A DNA stretch of 42,021 nt from Nanoarchaeota archaeon SCGC AAA011-G17. Its GTDB lineage: Archaea; Nanobdellota; Nanobdellia; SCGC-AAA011-G17. Where the stretch lies: contig AQRL01000030.1 in NCBI GenBank assembly GCA_000402515.1, positions 1 to 42,021 of the forward strand, given 5' to 3'. Positions 23,110-32,000 of the stretch are shown one piece after another. Position numbers and translations under genes: made by a program. Below the pieces are notes generated by a model, which made no database searches, was not told where the DNA came from, and saw nothing but the letters and a program-made list of their open reading frames with translations. Each line of letters begins with the position of its first letter. Positions within the stretch are counted from its first letter, which is position 1.

Positions 23110-24801
23110 TTAACTATAATAATAATTACCTTTCTTCTTCTGCTCTTTATCCTTAACAGAATCCTCTTTGTTTATTCTTGGTCTGCCAAAATTCTCCTCT
23201 CTCCTCAGAGTAATCCTCAATTTGCTCAATAATAAATTCATTCCCTTTTCCATAGAAAAAGGACCGTTTGTTATACCCTCAATAGCAGGCCTTCCCAAAA
23301 AAACCATTAACCTGTCGCTTAGATAATCTGCAAATAATAAATCATGGTCAACTACAAACGCGCTAATCCCTCTTAACCTGACAATCTCATTAATAATTCT
23401 AGCACTATTTAATCTCTGCTCAACATCCAAAAAGGCACTTGGCTCATCCATTAATATAAGCTCAGAATCCTTCATCAAAGTCAATGCAATTGAAAGCCTC
23501 TGCAACTCTCCCCCGGATAGTTCCTTAACCCTTCTATCCATCAGCCCAGTTAATTCCAAGCTCTTCAATATCTGTCCTTTATACTCATTCTGCTCTCTGG
23601 CAATAACGCTTCCTACTAATTCCTCGCTATTTCCCTCTAAATATTGTGGTTTGTAAGCCACTTTTAATTTAACCTCATCTTTCAGTAACTTGACAAAGCT
23701 GGTTTTTCCAATCCCATTCTCACCAAGAATTCCAACAACCTCATTTTTATTAATAAGCCCCTTGTTGACCTTTAATTTAAAATCCCCTGTTTCAACATCC
23801 ATATCATTCCAATTTGCTAACAAACTTCCCGCCTTTGAAACATCAGCATGATCCCTGAAATTAATTTTCTTGTCCCTGAATCTTATATTCTCTTCTTTTA
23901 GATAGCCCTCCAAATAACTATTAATGCCATTTCTAGTTGTTTTAGGCTGTGAAACAACACCATAACACCCATCCTTGCCATACATTATATGAACCAAATC
24001 AGTCATGTAATCTAAGATAATTAAGTCATGCTCAATAACCAGAACAGAAGCATTTTCAGTTAATTTCCTTATAAAATTTGCAACCCTTAATCTCTGCTTA
24101 ATATCTAGATAAGAGCTTGGCTCATCAAAAAAATAAATGTTTGCATCCTTTACAGCAGCTGCAGCAATAGCTACTCTCTGCAATTCTCCCCCAGATAATT
24201 CATTCAGCTGCCTGTTAAGCACCCCACCTAAATCCAGTTCCCCTATAACTTCATTTAAAATTCCTTTTTCATCAACGCTCTTTAATAAGCTCAAAACATT
24301 TCCTTTGTAAACTCTGGGAATCTCATCAACCTTCTGTGGCTTGACACTTACTCTTATCTCTCCTTTTTTTAATTTTTCAAAATAATTCTGTAATTCTGTG
24401 CCTTTAAAAAATTCAACCAAATCCTTATCACTTTTTAATTCACCGGATAAAACTCTTATGGCAGTTGTCTTGCCAATTCCATTCCTTCCTAATACCCCAA
24501 CTACCTGCCCCTCTTTTGGTATTGGCAGTTTATAAAGAGCAAATCCATTTTTTCCAAATCTAATTATAGGTTCCTGCTTTAATTCCTCTGGAAGATTGAC
24601 AATAGAAATAGCCTTAAATGGACATCTATTAGAGCAGATATTACATCCAGTGCATAGCAATTCATCAATTTCTATTTTGTTATTAACCTTTCTGATGCAC
24701 TCTTTCTCCATCCTATTAACAGGACACAATCTAACACAAAGATAATCCCCGCACTTAACAGGATTGCATTTCTCTTTTTTTACAACAGCAATTCTTTTCA
24801 T
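23110..24801 (-). CDS. ABCE1/RLI ribosome-recycling ATPase
   Basis: Splits ribosomes after termination, with Pelota or aRF1. 563 residues: an N-terminal ferredoxin-like domain with two 4Fe-4S clusters (C12, C17, C22, C26 and C50, C53, C56, C60), then two ABC domains. ABC1 has Walker A GRNGIGKT (105-112), signature LNELSGGELQR and Walker B IYFFDEPSSYLD. ABC2 has GENGIGKTS, VKELSGGELQR and LILMDEPSAFLD. H-loops are IEHD and VDHD. It is about 30 residues shorter than usual, mostly through short loops. The gene appears single, with a minus-strand AT-rich promoter after 24801. Confidence 0.96.
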   Translation of the reverse strand: MKRIAVVKKEKCNPVKCGDYLCVRLCPVNRMEKECIRKVNNKIEIDELLCTGCNICSNRCPFKAISIVNLPEELKQEPIIRFGKNGFALYKLPIPKEGQVVGVLGRNGIGKTTAIRVLSGELKSDKDLVEFFKGTELQNYFEKLKKGEIRVSVKPQKVDEIPRVYKGNVLSLLKSVDEKGILNEVIGELDLGGVLNRQLNELSGGELQRVAIAAAAVKDANIYFFDEPSSYLDIKQRLRVANFIRKLTENASVLVIEHDLIILDYMTDLVHIMYGKDGCYGVVSQPKTTRNGINSYLEGYLKEENIRFRDKKINFRDHADVSKAGSLLANWNDMDVETGDFKLKVNKGLINKNEVVGILGENGIGKTSFVKLLKDEVKLKVAYKPQYLEGNSEELVGSVIAREQNEYKGQILKSLELTGLMDRRVKELSGGELQRLSIALTLMKDSELILMDEPSAFLDVEQRLNSARIINEIVRLRGISAFVVDHDLLFADYLSDRLMVFLGRPAIEGITNGPFSMEKGMNLLLSKLRITLRREENFGRPRINKEDSVKDKEQKKKGNYYYS

Positions 24802-24844
24802 GTATAAATTTCTATTTTAACTATATAAAAAACTTTAGATTTTT

Positions 24845-25840
24845 TTAAGTTGAATTGAGCAATATCCCATCAATCTTTTTTGCTTTTATTACATAATTAT
24901 ATATCTTATTTACTAATATACCCACACTCTTCTTTGCTTCTTCACGTTGAAGCCCGTGGGTCATCATGCAATAAAATATTCTTGAATTTTCAACATACAT
25001 AATGCCGCAGCTGTGAAATGTTTGTCTGTTGCTTATATAAAACTCGCCGTATTTCTGTGAAACAATAACATCATCCGGAAGCTCAGCATATTTTTTTACA
25101 TCAAAGGTTGTATTTGTTAAATACGAGAGAATTAATTCAGAGTTCTCTGGTTTTAAAACAGTGGATAAATACAAGCTGATAAAAAGATTGCTTGTTGTTT
25201 TAGCGCTTACTAAAAAACTGTCAGATGATTCCAGATAATTCATATTATTTTTATAATAGCCGACATAATTTGTAAACTTCTTTAATTCTCCAAGATTGAC
25301 CTGTTTCAGAAGCACCCATAATGCAGTATTATCAGATTCTTGAAGCATATATCTTAACAATTCTTTTACAGAAAGCTCATCTATAGGTCGCGCATACAAT
25401 GTTCCAGATAAAATATCCCTGTCTTCCTGAGTTATTGGTAATTTAGTATCTAAACTTAATTCTCCCTGCTCTACTTTTTCTAATATAATCATTGCAATTG
25501 GAAGCTTGTTCAGGCTTAATGCCTCAATTGGCTCTTTTTCATTAATCCCAAAAGAAGCCCCATCCCTCATATTCAGGACATATATTGAAACATTCAGATT
25601 ATTTTGTATTATATAATTATTAACATCCTTTTTTAAAGGCTCAAAATTGAGGATGAGAAACTCTTCAGCAGGTAATAATCCCGAGTATATCCTTGGGGAT
25701 AATAATTTTACTTCATCTCCACTTCGGTAATACTCTTGAGAGCATGTATTATTAATATATCTCTCAATAAGAAATACAGATAAAACAACAATAACAATTG
25801 CTTCAATTATAACTGCTTTTTTTATTCTATTCACATTCAT
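24845..25840 (-). CDS. Membrane-anchored class A beta-lactamase-like serine hydrolase
   Basis: 331 residues. An N-terminal transmembrane segment (about 8-25) places the domain outside the membrane. The penicillin-recognising fold motifs are present: SxxK as SLNK (S109, K112), SDN (169-171) in LQESDNTALW, and a KTG-equivalent position reading HSCG (276-279). The last lacks the usual Lys/Thr, so classical beta-lactam hydrolysis is doubtful. Archaea mostly lack peptidoglycan, so a role against bacterial wall pieces, beta-lactams from neighbours, or as an unrelated esterase or peptidase is possible. It is 43 bp from ABCE1 on the same strand and diverges from the Tes-like gene. Confidence 0.85.
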   Translation of the reverse strand: MNVNRIKKAVIIEAIVIVVLSVFLIERYINNTCSQEYYRSGDEVKLLSPRIYSGLLPAEEFLILNFEPLKKDVNNYIIQNNLNVSIYVLNMRDGASFGINEKEPIEALSLNKLPIAMIILEKVEQGELSLDTKLPITQEDRDILSGTLYARPIDELSVKELLRYMLQESDNTALWVLLKQVNLGELKKFTNYVGYYKNNMNYLESSDSFLVSAKTTSNLFISLYLSTVLKPENSELILSYLTNTTFDVKKYAELPDDVIVSQKYGEFYISNRQTFHSCGIMYVENSRIFYCMMTHGLQREEAKKSVGILVNKIYNYVIKAKKIDGILLNST

Positions 25841-25944
25841 TTAGTAATTTAACACTTTAAAAACTTTGTTTTGTTTTAATATATACAAAATTGACTATCC
25901 AAAAACTTAAATATCTTGTCATATATACTTTGATGGGGGTTAAA

Positions 25945-27474
25945 ATGAAGCTGTCTCTGTTACAAAAACAAGTAGAAATTCCTACACAAGATACAACTCA
26001 ATTACTGCCAAAAACAGTACAGTCAATCTGCCCAGAATGCAATGCCTCTATAAGTGCTGTAATTCTAGAAAAAAATAATAAAATATGGATGGAAAAAGAA
26101 TGTGAAGAGCATGGAAAATTCAAAGATTTGATTTACTCTGATGCCAAATTGTACAAAAAGATGCAAAGTTATACCTTTGAGGATATGCCCATTAAAACCC
26201 CAAAAAAATTCAATAATTCTTGCAATCTAAATTGCGGTATCTGCAACCAGCACAAATCCTTTGCCTGCATGACAAACATTGATCTGACAAATAAGTGCAA
26301 TCTAAACTGCCCAATCTGTTTTGCAAATGCAAATAAAAAAGGCTATGTCTACGAGCTAACAATAGGGCAAGTAAGAGAATGCCTTGAAAATATAAAAAAA
26401 ACAAACTATCCGCAGAAAACATATACAGTACAGTTCTCTGGTGGAGAGCCGACAATACATCCACAATTTCTAGAAATACTAAAGATAGCAAAAGATCTTG
26501 GCTTTGTTCATATCCAGATAGCCTCAAATGGAATAATGATCGCGAACTCCTTAGAATTTGCCAAAAAATGCAAACAGAACGGGTTATATACAGTTTATCT
26601 TCAATTTGACGGAACAGATGACAAATTATACAAAAAAACACGCGGAGTTCCCTTATTTGAGCTAAAGAAAAAAGTAATAGAAAATGCACGCATAGCAGGA
26701 TTGAAGGTTGTTCTAGTCCCGACAATAGTAAAGACAGTAAATGATAATCAAATTGGGAATATTTTTAATTTCGCTGTTGAAAATTCAGATGTTATTTCTG
26801 GAATCTCCTTCCAGCCAGTTTCCTTCTGCGGAAGAATTAATGAAAAAAAGAGGCTAAAGCAGAGATTTACTCTGTCTGATCTTGCACTAGAATTAGAAAA
26901 ACAAACAAAAATATTCTCAGCATATGAAGAGTTCTATCCCTTATCTATTACTCAGCCATTTTCAAAATTCTACTCGCTATTAAAGGGGTATCAGACAGTT
27001 AACATCTCCTGTCACCCTGATTGTGGTATTGGTACTTACTTGATTATTAACAAAAAAACAAAAGAAGTGATTCCACTAACAAAAATTCTAGATATCCCAA
27101 AATTTATGTCTGAGTTAGGCGAGTTAACAGAAAGCAAATATGATAAAAAGATAAGATTATTAATAATAATAAAATTCCTATATTTAGTAAGGAAAAACTT
27201 AATAGAGAAAAATCTACCAAAGGGAATGACAGCAAGGAAATTACTCAAAGGAATATTCGATGCTATTAAGCAGTCAAAAATAAAAACAGATTACAATTTT
27301 ATGATAGTTGCAGGAATGCATTTCCAGGATAAGTACAATTTCAATCTTGACCGAGTAAAAAGATGTGTAATCCACTATGCAGCTCCAAATGGAATGATTT
27401 ATCCATTCTGTGCTTATAACTCAGGACCAGAATACAGAGAAATGATAGAAAAGAAATTCGCAAGAAAACCTTAA
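25945..27474 (+). CDS. Radical SAM enzyme resembling tetraether lipid synthase (Tes)
   Basis: 509 residues from the ATG at 25945, which follows a GGGGGT ribosome-binding site; an upstream in-frame TTG is not needed. The order fits the MJ0619/Tes family: an N-terminal zinc-like CPEC (C29, C32), a second Cys group CNLNCGIC (C93, C97, C100), the radical SAM site CNLNCPIC (C118, C122, C125), then FSGGEPTIHPQF (SAM binding) and a C-terminal domain with Cys-rich CHPDCG and FCAYNSGPEYR. Tes couples two archaeol chains to make GDGT membrane lipids; related members do other C-C couplings. Whether this organism makes its own lipids is unknown. Confidence 0.8.
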   Translation: MKLSLLQKQVEIPTQDTTQLLPKTVQSICPECNASISAVILEKNNKIWMEKECEEHGKFKDLIYSDAKLYKKMQSYTFEDMPIKTPKKFNNSCNLNCGICNQHKSFACMTNIDLTNKCNLNCPICFANANKKGYVYELTIGQVRECLENIKKTNYPQKTYTVQFSGGEPTIHPQFLEILKIAKDLGFVHIQIASNGIMIANSLEFAKKCKQNGLYTVYLQFDGTDDKLYKKTRGVPLFELKKKVIENARIAGLKVVLVPTIVKTVNDNQIGNIFNFAVENSDVISGISFQPVSFCGRINEKKRLKQRFTLSDLALELEKQTKIFSAYEEFYPLSITQPFSKFYSLLKGYQTVNISCHPDCGIGTYLIINKKTKEVIPLTKILDIPKFMSELGELTESKYDKKIRLLIIIKFLYLVRKNLIEKNLPKGMTARKLLKGIFDAIKQSKIKTDYNFMIVAGMHFQDKYNFNLDRVKRCVIHYAAPNGMIYPFCAYNSGPEYREMIEKKFARKP

Positions 27475-27498
27475 ATATCCTCTTTTCTTTTTATCTTT

Positions 27499-27636
27499 AT
27501 GAAATGCGCAATATGCAGTGAAAAAATAGAAAATACCTTCTTGAATAAGATAGTCGGGACTTTTATAAAGAAAAAGCCAATCTGTCCAGAGTGCCAAAAA
27601 AAGTATTCAAAGGAAGAAATACTTAAAAAACTATAA
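27499..27636 (+). CDS. 45-residue zinc-ribbon protein
   Basis: MKCAICSEKIENTFLNKIVG starts the protein, with a first CxxC at residues 3-6. A second CPEC (29-32) follows KKKPI, and a charged helix ends it. The two CxxC pairs 23 residues apart are a classic zinc knuckle. It begins 25 bp after the Tes-like gene and may share its transcript. It is probably a small nucleic-acid- or protein-binding protein. Confidence 0.65.
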   Translation: MKCAICSEKIENTFLNKIVGTFIKKKPICPECQKKYSKEEILKKL

Positions 27637-27637
27637 T

Positions 27638-27910
27638 CTAATAAATATCATCATGGTGTTTTAATCTCCAAAAATAAATCATATTCTTTTCTTTATATAC
27701 CTTAAATAGTAAAACAAAGCTTTTATCAATATGAACTCTTTTATACTCTCTTAGAGAATATTTACAATTCTTATATTTGTCTATTGAATCCTTATCGTTT
27801 TTTATTATTTCCCCTATTTTTTTATTTAATATTATAACTCTAATATTATCTTTTTTTGAAAGCTTTCTTATTAAAATTTTTAATTCGTCTGAAATATCAA
27901 AATCAAACAT
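27638..27910 (-). CDS. RelE/ParE-family toxin
   Basis: 90 residues with the RelE fold: DELKILIRKLSKKDNIRVII at the start, then a basic central part and the sheet text YSLREYKRVHIDKSFVLLF, ending in YFWRLKHHDDIY. The LREYKRVHID-x-SFVLLF pattern is typical of archaeal RelE toxins, which cleave mRNA on the ribosome. The C-terminal HHDDIY matches the usual His/Asp/Tyr end. It lies 15 bp after its antitoxin gene on the same strand. Confidence 0.88.
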   Translation of the reverse strand: MFDFDISDELKILIRKLSKKDNIRVIILNKKIGEIIKNDKDSIDKYKNCKYSLREYKRVHIDKSFVLLFKVYKEKNMIYFWRLKHHDDIY

Positions 27911-27925
27911 AAATACACCCCTGTT

Positions 27926-28180
27926 TCAAAGACCACATAATTTATCCAATTCCTTTAAGCTCATCTTTCTTTTAAATTTATATTTTTTCTTCCATTCCTC
28001 GCAGTCCCTTATCATTTCTTCTACTACCTCATCCCTTACTTCCCTCTCTACAAATTCCTCTCCATGCATTTCAGTAAATTTGTTCAGAGCCTCAGCTTTA
28101 TCTTTCAAACCAAATCTTTCTTTTACTACTCCTAATACCCTATTAGTATATTCATTTACATTAATATTCATTGAAGTCAT
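27926..28180 (-). CDS. DUF2683-type antitoxin
   Basis: 84 residues: NINVNEYTNRVLGVVKERFG, then LKDKAEALNKFTEMHGEEFV, then an acidic and basic helical tail. The strand-helix-helix N-terminus resembles RHH proteins, and the family is commonly paired with RelE in DPANN and other archaea. It should neutralise the toxin and repress the operon. Antitoxin first, toxin second is normal. The upstream region (28181-28230) has TATA-like words for leaderless expression. Confidence 0.85.
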   Translation of the reverse strand: MTSMNINVNEYTNRVLGVVKERFGLKDKAEALNKFTEMHGEEFVEREVRDEVVEEMIRDCEEWKKKYKFKRKMSLKELDKLCGL

Positions 28181-28300
28181 TTTATATTACCCCATGTTAG
28201 TTTAAATAATTTTAAATAACTTTATCTATATAAACCTTTCGTTTCATAATTAATTAGACAACATAAGCCTTAAAAAAACTATAGTCTAATTCTTAATAAT

Positions 28301-28372
28301 GCCTCTGTAGCTCAGCGGTAGAGCTTTGCTTTCGTAAAGCAATGGTCGGGGGTTCAAATCCCTCCAGAGGCT
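28301..28372 (+). tRNA. tRNA-Thr (anticodon CGT)
   Basis: A 72-base cloverleaf: acceptor arms GCCTCTG and CAGAGGC pair fully; D stem GCTC/GAGC; anticodon stem TTGCT/AGCAA with loop TTCGTAA, giving anticodon CGT at 28333-28335; T arm with the loop TTCAAAT. The discriminator base is T73, as usual for archaeal tRNA-Thr. No intron; CCA is not encoded. An A-rich TTAAAAAAACTATA box (about 28269-28282) lies upstream. Confidence 0.96.
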
Positions 28373-28400
28373 TCTTCTAAGGAAAGATTTATATATTTAT

Positions 28401-28484
28401 TACTTACATATATAGAATATGATACTTACATGAATAGATATTAGTAGGTTAATAACCTACATATACAGAAAATGATACTTACAT
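28401..28484 (+). promoter_or_regulatory. Surface-operon control region with repeated TACTTACAT sites and a palindrome
   Basis: Downstream of a TATA box (TTTATATATTTA, 28388-28399) are three exact TACTTACAT words at 28401-28409, 28423-28431 and 28476-28484, spaced 22 and 53 bp, close to whole helical turns. A perfect palindrome, GTAGGTTAATAACCTAC (28444-28460), lies between the last two. The third word overlaps the start codon of the HTH gene. The same 9-mer occurs twice, in opposite orientations, before the AbiE module. Probable repressor sites. Confidence 0.55.
28430..28444 (+). other. Four-codon upstream ORF copying the real start
   Basis: ATG AAT AGA TAT TAG (MNRY-stop) lies in the context ATGATACTTACATGAA, the same as the true start 53 bp downstream (MNRK...). 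It begins about 31 bases after the TATA box, where a leaderless mRNA would start. It may act as an attenuating decoy start. Confidence 0.4.
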
Positions 28485-29004
28485 GAACAGAAAAGAAGAG
28501 GTGAAAAAAGAAAAAATTAGAGATTTCTCTAGTCCTAAAAATATATTCGAAAAGCTAAAAGAACATGACATTAGTCTCAAAGATTTAGAAAAATTTTATA
28601 GAATCAAGCAATTAATAGAAAAATTGGAAAAAAAAGAGCCGGAAATCCCTCTTTCTATCTTCTCAAAAGAATTAAGTTCCTTAGAATCAATCATAAAATA
28701 TCTTAAAGAAAATCTGGATTATACCAACAAACAGATTGCCAAGCTGACAAAAAGAAGTGAAAAAACAATCTGGCAGGCGTACAATTCTTCAAAAAAATTC
28801 CCTAAATTCAAAATTGAATATTCAAAATACTATCTCCCCCTATCAATTCTATCAAACAGAAAATTTGCAGTTCTTGAATCAGTTGTAAAATACCTTCGCG
28901 AAGCTCTCAAACTGAACTATTCTGAAATTTCAAAATTGCTTCACAGGGACGAAAGAACAATCTGGACAGTTTACTCAAGAGTCAAAAAAAAGAATGCCAA
29001 ATAA
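28483..29004 (+). CDS. Tandem helix-turn-helix protein
   Basis: 173 residues. After a charged N-terminus come two copies of a sigma-like HTH unit of about 52 residues (55-107 and 118-170). Each starts with PLS-I-x2-S, continues LES-I/V-x-KYL-x-E-x-L and ends KTIW or RTIW with Y-x-S. Duplication within one gene suggests binding to paired sites, and paired sites do occur upstream. Its stop overlaps the start of the giant surface-protein gene by 11 bp in another frame, so the two are translationally coupled; it probably sets expression of that protein. A nucleic-acid-binding role is inferred from the motif only. Confidence 0.72.
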   Translation: MNRKEEVKKEKIRDFSSPKNIFEKLKEHDISLKDLEKFYRIKQLIEKLEKKEPEIPLSIFSKELSSLESIIKYLKENLDYTNKQIAKLTKRSEKTIWQAYNSSKKFPKFKIEYSKYYLPLSILSNRKFAVLESVVKYLREALKLNYSEISKLLHRDERTIWTVYSRVKKKNAK

Positions 29005-32000
29005 AAATAAATTAAGGAATCTGGAAAAGAAGAGAATTGAGCTAATCCAAGCTATACAATTATGTGATTATAATAAGAATAAGACAATCAGATTTGCTCA
29101 GGATATAAAAAAGCAGTATAGCAGAGGATTGCTCACTTATGAAAGATACTATTCAGAATTAAACAAGGTGCTAAAGCAGAGAACACCCGAGCAGTGGATT
29201 AAATATTATGATGATTACTCTTATTATTACCAACAGGAATTAACTGTCTGTGAAAAAGAAATTGGAAAAGAAAGAAATGGAATAAGCCTTGCTCCATTAT
29301 TAATTACCTTCTTTGTATTGGCGTTGCTAGGATTTGGATTATTCTTCCTAAGGCCAGCAATTACAGGATTTGCTGTTTCAGAGCCAAACATAGCAATGCA
29401 GGAAGCAAAAGGAATACCAAAAGAAATGATAATGCGCACCTATTCAACAGAGCAGGTTATAAGAGGAAATTTAGGAACTATAACGGATTATCATGAATTA
29501 AAATATCCAATATTCAACGGAACAGATTATCTAAGTTGGGAAGAAGGGGTAGACTATCAAAAAACAGCAGATGGAATCAAAATAAAAACAGCAGATGGAA
29601 TAGAATGTACTGCAAAATGGTCTCTTGCTGAAGAGAATATAACAAACCAAGAAACAGAAACAGTTGCACTATCAGAATTAAACAATAAGAAACTAAAGCA
29701 TGATAAATTAAAGAGCTTGAAATTATCTTACCAGAAAGAAGTTAATGAAACAGTAGAAGAATGTAATATAATCCAAAAAGAAGGCTGTGAAAACTGTACA
29801 GAAGAAGAAATTTGTCAGAATATAACTAATGCTATAATTATAACTGAATATATTGACTCAAGCAGATTCTCTATCGACATGGATAAAGGAGGTATTAGTT
29901 TAACAGATAATTTAACAGAAGAAATAACTGATATAAACATTGAATACAGATACTATGATAAATCCAAAGATATTCCTTTAACAAAAGAAGATATCTCTCC
30001 TTCAAAAAATAGATTAGACCTAAATAAAGGATTATTATCAGATGTACAATGTTCTACAAAGCCTGTTGAGCATGTCTCTGGAGACATATACAAAGTAGGC
30101 CATTATTATATTGACCTTGACCCAGCCTTCTATGATGATGCTAATGGAGACTGGGTATTAGGAACATTTGGTAATACAACTAACCTTGCAAATGGAAACA
30201 TAAGTTTAGATAGAGATATGTTAAACCCAATCTATACCGGCTCTTACACAAGCTCGGCTGGTACTGGCTCTATTGATGGGGCATATGGGGTATATGTTGC
30301 TCAGCATACTAATGGTGATGATTATGCATATGTATCTGGAAGCATTGCTGATAATGTTGTAATAATAAACGTTACTAACAAAGCATCTCCAGTAAATATA
30401 AGTAACTTTACAAATGCTGCACCACCTTATTCAGTTGATGATGTAAGAGGTGGTATATACGCAGTACAAAATCCAATAACTGGTGATTATTATCTTTATG
30501 CAGGCTCAAGTGAGGATGATGTAATTACAATGATAAATATCACAATTCCAACATCACCAGTAGCTATTTTTACTTCTATTGCTGATACTGCCGCAGCTGA
30601 TTCAACAGAGAATGTAAGTGGGGTGGGTTATGGGTATTTACATCCAGTAACTAATGATTATTATGTCTATACAATAGGATGGAGTGATGGTGCGCTTAGT
30701 GCAAAGAATTCAACTAATGCAAGTATAGCATCTATTGCTTATAGTCTTGCTGATGTTGCCGGTGCTGGTTCTATGGAGGGAGCAGAAGGATTCTTTATTT
30801 CAGTAAATGGAAATAACGATAGGATTGCTTATGTTACTTCATTTACTGATGGATATTTAAGTATAATGAATGTTACAGCTGCAGCCATTCCTGTTGCTTT
30901 AGGCTCTATGGTTGTTACAGTAGCTACAAGTAGACCAACAGGAGTGTATGTCGCCCAGCATACTAATGGGGATTATTATGCCTATGTAGGAGAGTATAAT
31001 ACTGACAATATGACTATAATTAATGTTACAAATCCTGCAGCCCCTGCATTAATCGGATTTTTTAACAATTCAGTTGGTGATGGGACAGTTGGTGGTACCA
31101 AAGAAGTGTGGGCTTTACAAAATAATGGAGATAATTATGTTTATGTTACTAACTATTATGATGATACCCTAACAATAGTAAATGTTTCAATTCCACAAAC
31201 TCCAGCTATGGTTTATAGATATAATAGTTCAACTGGTGCTGGTACTATTGATGGGGCAAAGGAATTATATATTTCGGGAGATTATGCCTATATAAGTGCA
31301 TTTGAGGATGATGCTCTTACTATATTAAATATAAAGCCATATTTCACCTCTGGAACCTACACAAGCCAGATATTTAATGCTGCAGCATCAGTAGACTGGG
31401 AATGGGTTGAATGGCTTGGAATAAACAATACTGAAACTAAATTACAGTTAGCATTCAGAAGCTGTAATGATGCAGCATGTGACACAGAACCATGGAGTGC
31501 TTATGAGGATAATGGCTCAAGCAGCTTAGTAGGAATTAATGATAATCAATACTTCCAGTACATTGCAAACTTTACAACAACAGATATTACTAAAACACCA
31601 TTATTGGACTGGGTAAATATTAGTTATGCAGTAGCAGCAAATCAGGCACCAGCTAATCCATCTCAATTAAAAATAAATTCAACAACTAATTTTAATTATA
31701 CATCTGATGATGTCTATGCAGAATTTTTATTAGGAAGTGACCCAGAAGGGGATGCTATTGTTTATAATATCTCTTGGTATAGTGATACAACTAGTTTTGA
31801 ATCTGGTAATCTAACAAATTACACAGGATTAATGCAGGAAACCCTAAAATCAGGAAATCTTACAAAAGGAGATAATTGGAGTTTTAGTATTATAGAATGT
31901 GATATACCTTCTTATGATTGTTCTTCTTTAGTTTATTCAGCTAATATTACAATCATTGGAAATAAAGAGCCTTATTTTGAGCCTGTGAATAACTTTGCCT

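Noticed and set aside
23011-23232. Plus-strand open frame of 73 codons
   Set aside because: Its second half is antisense to the ABCE1 C-terminus and no promoter or ribosome-binding site supports it.
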